Assembly (NCBI RefSeq): GCF_030209435.1
Contig: NZ_JARVRX010000013.1
Location: 1 to 64,000, forward strand
Length of the DNA stretch: 64,000 nt
From: Mycolicibacterium sp. lyk4-40-TYG-92
GTDB taxonomy: Bacteria > Actinomycetota > Actinomycetes > Mycobacteriales > Mycobacteriaceae
Reading direction: 5' to 3'
The notes under the pieces were generated by a model, which was given only the letters and a program-made list of their open reading frames with translations, was not told the DNA's origin and made no database searches. Shown piece after piece: positions 58,039 to 64,000 of this stretch. The first letter of the stretch is position 1. Every line of letters starts with the position of its first letter. Both the position numbers and the translations under genes were made by a program.

Positions 58039-59015
58039 GTTCGCGGGTCGCTGCTGTTGACGGTGTGCGGCGGGTCGCCGCGGTGGACTGCGGCACCAAC
58101 TCGATTCGTCTGCTCATCGCGGACGTCACCGACGGCCGCCTGCGGGACGTGTACCGCGAGATGCGGATCGTCACTCTCGGCGAAGGTGTCGACGCCACAG
58201 GTGAATTCGCGCCCGCCGCGCTGGCCCGCACCGAGGCGGCACTGGCCGACTACGTCGAGATGATGCTGACGCACGACGTGACCAAGGTGCGGATGGTCGC
58301 CACCTCCGCGGCCCGCGACGCCGGAAACCGCGACGAGTTCTTCGCCATGACGGCACGGCAATTGGGTCGGGTGATGCCGGGCGCCGTGGCCGAGGTGATC
58401 ACCGGCACCGAGGAAGCCGCATTGTCGTTCCGCGGAGCCGTCGGCGAATTGGACCCGGCCGCAGGACCTTTCGTGGTCGTCGACCTGGGCGGTGGCTCGA
58501 CGGAAGTGGTGCTCGGCGGGTCCGGCACCGCGGTTGCCGATGTGGTGGCCAGCTTCTCGGCCAACATCGGCTGCGTGCGCCTCACCGAGCGCTGCCTGCA
58601 CACCGACCCGCCCACCCCCGACGAGGTCGCGGCCGCGCGTGCCGTGGTGCGCGAGAAGCTGTCCGAAGCTTTGGCTGTTGTGCCCATCGAAGGTGCCCGG
58701 ACGTGGGTCGGTGTGGCCGGCACGTTCACCACGGTGGCCGCCCTGGCGCTGGGGCTACCGGAGTACGACTCCGAAGTAATTCACCTGTCCCGCATCGGAA
58801 TTCCGGATGTGGTCAAGGTGTGCGATGAGTTGATCGCGATGCCGCGGGCGCAACGCGCCGAACTCGGCCCCATGCACCCGGGCCGCGTGCCGGTGATCGG
58901 CGGCGGGTCCGTCGTCGTCGAGGAATTGGCCCGCGAATTCGGTCAGCGGGCGGGGATCACGGAATTGGTGGTCAGCGAGCACGACATCCTGGACGGCATC
59001 GCGCTGTCGATCTGA
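58035..59015 (+). CDS. ppx: Exopolyphosphatase/GppA-family phosphatase (Ppx2, Rv1026 type)
   Basis: The 326-residue protein has the ASKHA fold with VAAVDCGTNSIRLLIAD (phosphate 1), VVVDLGGGSTEVV (phosphate 2) and the GTFTT region. Members hydrolyse polyphosphate or pppGpp; mycobacterial Rv1026 is reported to act on short polyphosphate. GTG 58035 is chosen because it overlaps the DUF501 stop (GTGA); GTG 58029 is an alternative. Confidence 0.93.
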   Translation: MSSRVAAVDGVRRVAAVDCGTNSIRLLIADVTDGRLRDVYREMRIVTLGEGVDATGEFAPAALARTEAALADYVEMMLTHDVTKVRMVATSAARDAGNRDEFFAMTARQLGRVMPGAVAEVITGTEEAALSFRGAVGELDPAAGPFVVVDLGGGSTEVVLGGSGTAVADVVASFSANIGCVRLTERCLHTDPPTPDEVAAARAVVREKLSEALAVVPIEGARTWVGVAGTFTTVAALALGLPEYDSEVIHLSRIGIPDVVKVCDELIAMPRAQRAELGPMHPGRVPVIGGGSVVVEELAREFGQRAGITELVVSEHDILDGIALSI

Positions 59016-59063
59016 CGCCGAGCGTGGGGGTCGAGAATCCTTGTAAACATGCATGATAGACGG

Positions 59064-59477
59064 TCAGAGATTGTCGCCGTGCCCACCTTCAGCAGCGTTG
59101 GACTCCGCGGGCCAAACGGCGAGTTCACCGCCAGGCATGCACACGACGAGCTGCCCTCCAGGGCCACTTATGGTCCAAGCCTCGTAGGCACTATCCGGCT
59201 TTACGGTCAAACGTGCGGAGTTGCCGAAAGTTATCGAGAGTGTTCCGTCACTGTCGACGCTCGACTTCGTGATTGCGTCACCGACCAGCTGGGCGAGCGG
59301 CCGGAAGGACTCCGCTGGATCCTCCTCGGGTGACAGGTCGATACTCCCGGCAGCAAGCTCCAGTTTGAAGGGCGATTCGATGCGTACAAAGAACTGATGT
59401 GATAACTGCAGTCCGACCGTGAATTCGGCTGTGTAGGAGGCAAGTACCTTGCCTTCGAGTTCGAGGTTCATGGTCAC
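59064..59477 (-). CDS. DUF6188 immunity-like protein
   Basis: The 137-residue protein (VTMNLELEGKVLASY start) has the DUF6188 pattern: LQLSHQFFVRIESPFKL, SPEEDPAESF, LVGDAITKS and the end WTISGPGGQLVVCMPGGELAVW. Such proteins often follow polymorphic-toxin genes in mycobacteria and are likely immunity proteins. GTG 59477 overlaps the stop of the toxin-like remnant (GTGA). It looks intact and is now without a functional partner. Confidence 0.72.
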   Translation of the reverse strand: MTMNLELEGKVLASYTAEFTVGLQLSHQFFVRIESPFKLELAAGSIDLSPEEDPAESFRPLAQLVGDAITKSSVDSDGTLSITFGNSARLTVKPDSAYEAWTISGPGGQLVVCMPGGELAVWPAESNAAEGGHGDNL

Positions 59478-59886
59478 CATCCCTTCGGTATCGGATACGA
59501 GCCGTCTGGATTCCTGGGGATATGGGTCTCGGCCCGGCTGGCTTTCCATCGAGCGTTATCGGTTGATTGTGTTCGTTAGTGAACTTGACGTATCCGTTGG
59601 GGTACCGGGAATCTGCCTTCATCTTCGTCCTGAGGTCATCGAGCGACGTCTTGTATTCGGAGCACGACTGGGCCAGCTCAGCGCAGCTGCCCAGAATTGC
59701 ATCGGCGGCTTGATGTAGTTCGTCGAGGTCTTTGACGATGTACTCGACCTCAGGGGACTTGGCATCCCGGAACTTCGCAGCGTTACCGCTGAGTGCCTGT
59801 ACGACTGCCGTCGTGCCTGGACCCGTGGCGAGCTGATTCCAGGCAGTCGATGCCTTGTCGAGCTTGCCGGTATCACCATCGGGCAC
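59474..59886 (-). pseudogene. Truncated, frameshifted toxin-like remnant
   Basis: From GTG 59886 the frame encodes PDGDTGKLDKASTAW, a helical stretch (LDELHQAADAILGSCAELA) and YPNGYVKFTNEHNQPITLDG, a pattern of mycobacterial WXG/polymorphic-toxin-like proteins. Near 59530 it goes out of frame. In another frame AETHIPRNPDGSYPIPKGW follows and ends in TGA at 59476-59474. One lost G in a G-run explains the switch. The usual N-terminal half is also missing. I call it a degraded toxin gene beside its DUF6188 partner. Confidence 0.7.
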
Positions 59887-59911
59887 GGGAATACCTATGT
59901 GAGCCGAACAA

Positions 59912-59956
59912 CGAAAATCCCCCTCCGGTGCGTCAAATACGCTCCAAAGGGGGATT
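59912..59956 (-). terminator. Terminator downstream of second metallothionein-like gene
   Basis: On the minus strand a 9-bp stem (AATCCCCCT at 59916-59924 with 59948-59956) is followed by TTTTCG. It separates the Cys-rich gene from the toxin remnant. Confidence 0.7.
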
Positions 59957-60023
59957 GGTGGGACTGGCCTCTACCGCGACACGACATACGTCCTAGTGCG
60001 TCGCGTCGGGGCAGAAGTGGTAG

Positions 60024-60122
60024 CTAGACCTTGCAGTTCGGGCGGTTGTGGCAGTGGTGTCCGTCGCGGCAGGCGTTGCACTGACAGCCACAGGTCGACA
60101 CGTTCTTGGTGGAAACCTTCAT
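60024..60122 (-). CDS. Short Cys/His-rich metallothionein-like peptide (32 aa)
   Basis: The frame encodes MKVSTKNVSTCGCQCNAC followed by RDGHHCHNRPNCKV: six cysteines (11, 13, 15, 18, 24, 30) and three histidines (22, 23, 25), many in CxC, CxxC and HHCH groups. It has a ribosome site (GGGGTGATC), its own terminator and a separate promoter region. It is a second, unrelated-looking metal-binding peptide in the window. It is not alignable with MymT. The metal is unknown; zinc or copper are plausible. Confidence 0.7.
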   Translation of the reverse strand: MKVSTKNVSTCGCQCNACRDGHHCHNRPNCKV

Positions 60123-60139
60123 TACTGATCACCCCTGTT

Positions 60140-60159
60140 TGTCTCGGCTTATCGAGATA
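60140..60159. promoter_or_regulatory. Inverted repeat in the second metallothionein-like promoter
   Basis: TGTCTCG-N6-CGAGATA is a 7-6-7 repeat (one mismatch) between the upstream terminator and the gene. It has the same geometry as the palindrome before the first Cys-rich gene but a different sequence. It could be a metal-regulator operator. Confidence 0.35.
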
Positions 60160-60212
60160 TGACTACTTCACCATAGTTCGATCGCGGGGCGGAGTGAAGG
60201 TTGCCGGACAGA

Positions 60213-60258
60213 CCGACGGCCGGAACCAGTCCTCGTGAGACTGGCTTCCGGCCGTCGG
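60213..60258 (-). terminator. Terminator after cutinase gene
   Basis: A long hairpin: CCGACGGCCGGAACCAGTC (60213-60231) pairs with 60239-60258 apart from one bulged base. It ends cutinase transcription before the next gene's promoter. Confidence 0.75.
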
Positions 60259-60270
60259 CAGGGGGGTGAT

Positions 60271-61026
60271 TCAGTTGGCTGTGTCGTCCGACGCCTGGAC
60301 CATCGGGGCGGCGGGAGCGGCAGGTGCACCCAGCTGGCGGGCGACGAAGTCCGCGGCCTGGTTGGCCATGCCGTTGAACTTGTAGGCGCTGTGGGCCGAG
60401 CGGTCCATGCCGCCACCGCAGATCGGGTCGCCGGGGGCACACAGCTGGATGGTCTTGCCGGCGTACGCGCCGCCGATGTTGATGGCGGGTGCGGTGCGGT
60501 CGGCGACGCTCAGGACGAACGGGCTCGGGGTGCCGAACAGCACGACAGCGGCGACGTGCGACGCGACGGACGCGGGCATCGGGCCGCTGATGCCGGCGGG
60601 CAGGACAAATCCGGCCGGGACGCTGCTCATGGTGCTGTAGCCGGCGACGGCCGCGCCCTGCGAGTACCCGCCGATGACGATCTTGGTGGCGGGGCACGAG
60701 GCGGCGATCGATTCGATGCGGTTGGTGGCGTCGGCGACGCCGTCGGCGGCGGCACCGAAGTCGAGCGAGGCCGGGTAGTTCACGCCGTAGGCGTCGATGT
60801 TGCGGCCGGGCATCCGGGCGTTCAGTGCGTCGACGAAGGCTTGGCCGGTGGCTCCGACGCCGGGGGCTTCGAAGGTGCCGCGGGCGAAGACGACCTCGAC
60901 GTTGGCACAGGAGTCGTCAGCGGCGTTGGCAGTGGCGACCGGGCCGGCGATGGCGCCGGTGACGATCGTGAAGGCGGCCACGGCGGTCAATGCCACCTTG
61001 CCGGCCGCAGTACGAATGGCGCTCAT
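60271..61026 (-). CDS. Cutinase-family esterase (Culp)
   Basis: The 251-residue secreted protein has a Sec signal (about 1-36, ending ANA) and the cutinase domain with GGYSQGAAVAGY (catalytic Ser), CAPGDPIC (Asp) and SAHSAYKFNG (His). Cysteines in DDSCANVEV and the ICGGG region fit the family disulfides. Mycobacterial members hydrolyse esters and phospholipids. ATG 61026 follows GGACGGGGAAC. Its last 20 residues are low-complexity Ala/Pro. Confidence 0.93.
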   Translation of the reverse strand: MSAIRTAAGKVALTAVAAFTIVTGAIAGPVATANAADDSCANVEVVFARGTFEAPGVGATGQAFVDALNARMPGRNIDAYGVNYPASLDFGAAADGVADATNRIESIAASCPATKIVIGGYSQGAAVAGYSTMSSVPAGFVLPAGISGPMPASVASHVAAVVLFGTPSPFVLSVADRTAPAINIGGAYAGKTIQLCAPGDPICGGGMDRSAHSAYKFNGMANQAADFVARQLGAPAAPAAPMVQASDDTAN

Positions 61027-61142
61027 GCTGTTCCCCGTCCTTGAAGTTCCAGTTGCCTGGTATAAGCCGAACGGGCGAGCTGCGATTCCATGCGGTCGTG
61101 TGACGTACCGCATACCTAGCGTAACTAAGCATCGGGGATGAA

Positions 61143-61177
61143 CTGCGGGCGCGCATGCGTTAGGTCCGCGCCCGCAG
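61143..61177 (-). terminator. Hairpin after the decarboxylase gene
   Basis: An 11-bp perfect stem (CTGCGGGCGCG at 61143-61153 with 61167-61177) lies between the decarboxylase stop and the cutinase promoter. No U-run is present. Confidence 0.6.
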
Positions 61178-61198
61178 ATCTGAGGTGGCGCCCCGGGC

Positions 61199-64000
61199 TC
61201 AGCTACTCGACTTGGCGGTGCTTTTCTTCGGTTTGGCCGCCGCGGGTGCCGCTTCCGGCGCGGTTGCCGTTTCGGGCATCGCGACAGGTGCCGACGGCGT
61301 GACCACCGGCCGGCACATCTCGATCGCCTTCTCGGTGTACACGCGGAAGCCGAAGTCCGGGTTGTAGCCGTGGATTTCCGGGGTGTCGAGGTCGCGCAGG
61401 AACGTGAGGATCTCGCGGCTGAACACCTGACCTGGCACCAGTACCGGGAAGCCCGGCGGATAGGGCGTCACGAACGTCGCTGAGACGACGTCCACGTCGT
61501 TGTCCAACTTCTCGAATACCTCATCGGTGGTCAGGTATTCGCAATTGGTGTCGGTGTAGGACAGGTAGAAGGCGCGGCGCACATCGCCTTCCGGCGTGGG
61601 CACGGCGCCGTTGGTCCATGTCACGTCGGAGAACACCGGGTGGAACCCGCTGAAGTTCGGCAGTGACGCCGACGCGGTGGTCAGGCGTCGGACCTTCTGC
61701 TCGAACCGGCTGCGCTCGCCGAGGCCCATCTCAGATACCGACTCGTCGAGTTCCGCGGCGATCTTCACCAGCACCTCGACGAGGAAGGCCACCGAACTCC
61801 GTGTGGTGCCGATGTTTGTCATGAACAGCACCGTGTTTCGCGACGTCTTGTTGATCTGCACGCCGTGCCGGTCCATCAACTGCTCGCGTTTGAACGTGTC
61901 CCCGTCGTAGCCGGTGTGCCCGATGGACAGGGTGATCCGGGACGGGTCCAGTACGAATTCGTCTTTGTCCCAGGCGGTCATCATGTTCTGCAGGCCGGAC
62001 CGCAGCGGTTGCTCGATGTGGCTGGCGCGGAACTCGTCGGGGATCAGGTCCGAGGTGCGCAGGCACCGCATGTACCGGCTCAGCAACGGGTGGTTGTCGA
62101 TGGCGTCGCGCAACTGCATGGCGTTCTCGATCTGGCGCTGCACCAGCTCGACGCCCTCCAGTGCCACCTGGCGCCGGCCCAGATCCAGTGACGCCAGAAT
62201 CTGGTAGTTGGGTGAGGTCGATGTGTGCGCCATGTACGCCTCGTGGAACGCTTCGGCCACCTTCTGCTCGAAGTCCTGGTCGAACACGTGGATCATCGAG
62301 CCCTGGCGCAACGAGGTCAGCGTCTTGTGCGTCGACTGCGATGCGTACACCCGCACGCGGGCCTTGGCCGGGTCCGGAGTCAACCGCCGATCGAGCAATT
62401 CCTGGTCGGTGGGCGGCTTTTCGATGTCGGCCTTCAACTGCTTCTCGTATGCAGCGGTGTAGGCCGGGTCGGCCAGTTTGTCGCGCAGCCGGCGGGCCGA
62501 CGCCATGGCCGTGCGGTCCCGGTACACCGGGTGGAACCGCGCGAACGCGAACCACGCTTCGTCCCAAAGGAATACCAGGTCGGGCTTGATGGCCAGGCAC
62601 TCTTCCATGACCCGCTGCACGTCGTAGACGATGCCGTCGAAGGTGCAGTTGGTCAGTGAGATCATCTTGACACGGTCGAGCTTGCCGGCGTTCTTGAGCG
62701 CCAACAACTTTGACTTGATCTCGCGCAGCGGCACCGCACCGTACATGGTGTAGTCGGGCAGCGGGTAGGCCTCGAGGTAGATGACGTGGGCCCCGGCCAT
62801 CATCATCCCGTAGTGATGCGACTGGTGGCAGTTGCGGTCCAGCAGCACGATGTCGCCGGGGGCCACCAGTGACTGCGTGACGATCTTGTTGGCCGTCGAC
62901 GTGCCGTTGGTGACGAAGTAGGTGCGCCGCGAACCGTACGTCTCGGCGGCCAGTTGCTGGGCTTCCCGGAGCGGCCCGGTCGGCTCCAGCAGTGAGTCCA
63001 GCCCGCCGCAGGTGGCTGATGTCTCGGCCATGAACACGTCCAGCCCGTAGAAGCTGACCATGTCTTTTATCCAGTGCGAGTTGACAATTGACTTGCCCTG
63101 GCTGATGGGCAGCGCGTGGAAGACGCCGGTGGGGCGGTGGCTGTACTGCTTGAGCGCGCTGAAGAACGGTGTGCGGTAACGCTCGGCCACCCCCTGCAGG
63201 ATCGACAGGTGCAGCTCGAGCACACCCTCGCGGGCGTGGAACACGCGGCGGAAGTGGGGACCGAGCCGGCCCGCGATGTCCTCGACCTCGATCTCCGTCA
63301 TGAGATACAGGTCGAGTTCGGGGCGCAGCTCCTGCAGCGACGACGCGAGAATCTGCGCGCGCTCATCAGGCGACTTATGGTCGTCCAGCACCGCGGACAC
63401 CTTGGTGTCGACGAACTGTGCAAGCGCCGAGAGGTCACGTTCGGACTGATGGCTGAACCGCCGCCGGATCACGACGGCCTGCAGGTTGACGTTCAGCCGG
63501 GCCGCGATCAACGCCTCGTCGCCGCTGGCGACCACGACGAGCTCGTAGACGAACTCATCGTCGGGCCGGCGCCAGCTGCGAACCTCCGCGCGCAGTGCCT
63601 GCTCCTGGGCTTCCGTCATCTTCTCGACGATCAGGACCTCGAAATACAGTTGTTCCCGGCGGGTGACGGGCTGCTGCTCCAGCGTGCGTGGGTCGGTGGG
63701 GAACATGTCGGTGTCGTCCATGCCGGCGTGGTCGACGTCGCCCGTTCGGTAGGACTCGGTGGTCAGCGCGCGGTTGATGCGGGCCACGGCCTTGGCGAAC
63801 TTGTCGTAGGCGCCGGCGCCGAACAGCCGCTGCACCTTGGCGAACTGGAGAGATCCCGGGTATGCCCAGTACGGCTCGAGCGGGGTCAGGGTCGCCAGCA
63901 GCTCCCCGCAGATGCCGACGTACTTGTCCTTGAGATCACCGACGGTCGTGGTGCGGGTCAGCCGGTCGGCGGCTTCTTCGAGGCGGCACCAGGCATCGCC
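61199..64000 (-). CDS. Orn/Lys/Arg decarboxylase family protein (5' end outside window)
   Basis: This is a large PLP-dependent fold-type-I decarboxylase. The frame stays open from the stop at 61199 to the right edge, so the 878 residues from the first internal ATG are not the full protein. An N-terminal receiver-like region (about 1-200 of the visible part) precedes the PLP domain with STHKTLTSLRQGSMIHV (PLP Lys) and FLWDEAWFAFARFHP (Asp). A Pro/Ala/Lys tail ends the protein. M. tuberculosis Rv2531c is similar. The substrate could be ornithine, lysine or arginine. Confidence 0.9.
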   Translation of the reverse strand, partial: GDAWCRLEEAADRLTRTTTVGDLKDKYVGICGELLATLTPLEPYWAYPGSLQFAKVQRLFGAGAYDKFAKAVARINRALTTESYRTGDVDHAGMDDTDMFPTDPRTLEQQPVTRREQLYFEVLIVEKMTEAQEQALRAEVRSWRRPDDEFVYELVVVASGDEALIAARLNVNLQAVVIRRRFSHQSERDLSALAQFVDTKVSAVLDDHKSPDERAQILASSLQELRPELDLYLMTEIEVEDIAGRLGPHFRRVFHAREGVLELHLSILQGVAERYRTPFFSALKQYSHRPTGVFHALPISQGKSIVNSHWIKDMVSFYGLDVFMAETSATCGGLDSLLEPTGPLREAQQLAAETYGSRRTYFVTNGTSTANKIVTQSLVAPGDIVLLDRNCHQSHHYGMMMAGAHVIYLEAYPLPDYTMYGAVPLREIKSKLLALKNAGKLDRVKMISLTNCTFDGIVYDVQRVMEECLAIKPDLVFLWDEAWFAFARFHPVYRDRTAMASARRLRDKLADPAYTAAYEKQLKADIEKPPTDQELLDRRLTPDPAKARVRVYASQSTHKTLTSLRQGSMIHVFDQDFEQKVAEAFHEAYMAHTSTSPNYQILASLDLGRRQVALEGVELVQRQIENAMQLRDAIDNHPLLSRYMRCLRTSDLIPDEFRASHIEQPLRSGLQNMMTAWDKDEFVLDPSRITLSIGHTGYDGDTFKREQLMDRHGVQINKTSRNTVLFMTNIGTTRSSVAFLVEVLVKIAAELDESVSEMGLGERSRFEQKVRRLTTASASLPNFSGFHPVFSDVTWTNGAVPTPEGDVRRAFYLSYTDTNCEYLTTDEVFEKLDNDVDVVSATFVTPYPPGFPVLVPGQVFSREILTFLRDLDTPEIHGYNPDFGFRVYTEKAIEMCRPVVTPSAPVAMPETATAPEAAPAAAKPKKSTAKSSS

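Noticed and set aside
59912-59956. Leader or riboswitch for the toxin remnant
   Set aside because: The stem and following T-run fit a simple terminator of the preceding Cys-rich gene.

Overview
The window is chromosomal DNA from a fast-growing mycobacterium (Mycolicibacterium/Mycobacterium type). It is GC-rich, uses many GTG starts, carries MspA-type porins (found in rapid growers and absent from the M. tuberculosis group), and, from my memory of that genome, keeps much of the M. tuberculosis Rv0985c-Rv1026 gene order: mscL, ruc, 5-FTHF cyclo-ligase, galU, moeA-like, rimJ, membrane protein, protein acetyltransferase, pmt, rsmI, pabB, metG, tatD, rpfB-ksgA-ispE, FadD-like, pth, rplY, lpqT, prs, glmU, TetR, mfd, mazG, lpqU, eno, ftsB-like, DUF501, ppx.

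Layout. 0-2.1 kb: three tandem MspA-family porins (the first cut by the window edge), each followed by a strong hairpin, facing mscL. 2.3-8.7 kb: SAF-domain protein, the zinc-ribbon chaperone ruc, a 31-residue Cys-rich metallothionein-like peptide, folate cyclo-ligase, then galU, a MoeA-like protein that looks like the divisome protein Glp, rimJ and the matching membrane protein (SepX/GlpR), then tRNA-Ala(CGC). 8.7-15.5 kb: an accessory stretch with a P450, TetR, small membrane proteins, a DUF4010 transporter-like protein, an enoyl-CoA hydratase-family protein, an acyltransferase, and a Zur-type rpmE2-whiB operon. 15.6-33.3 kb: cAMP-type lysine acetyltransferase, AroE-like dehydrogenase, envelope lipoproteins, AlkB-like oxygenase, pmt, rsmI, pabB, an ECF41 sigma factor with its oxidoreductase partner, gdhA, metG, tatD, and the rpfB-ksgA-ispE operon.

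33.6-49 kb: FadD-like ligase, two small secreted proteins, pth-rplY, an SDR, prs-arsC-lpqT, glmU, tRNA-Gln(TTG), TetR, a diaminopimelate-decarboxylase-like pseudoenzyme, then mfd and mazG. 49-54.6 kb: an accessory block with an alpha/beta hydrolase facing an AraC regulator, and the efeU-efeO-efeB iron-uptake operon. 54.7-59 kb: lpqU, eno, ftsB-like, DUF501, ppx. 59-64 kb: a frameshifted toxin-like remnant with an intact DUF6188 immunity-like gene, a second Cys-rich metallothionein-like peptide, a cutinase, and an Orn/Lys/Arg decarboxylase that runs off the right edge.

The most unusual items are the two micro-metallothioneins (one apparently leaderless with an operator-like palindrome over its -10), porins with an added Cys pair and altered constriction charge, a MoeA homologue without its catalytic aspartates next to its presumed receptor, a LysA homologue without its PLP lysine, a whiB gene translationally coupled to zinc-free ribosomal protein L31 behind Zur-like boxes, and the broken toxin/immunity pair.
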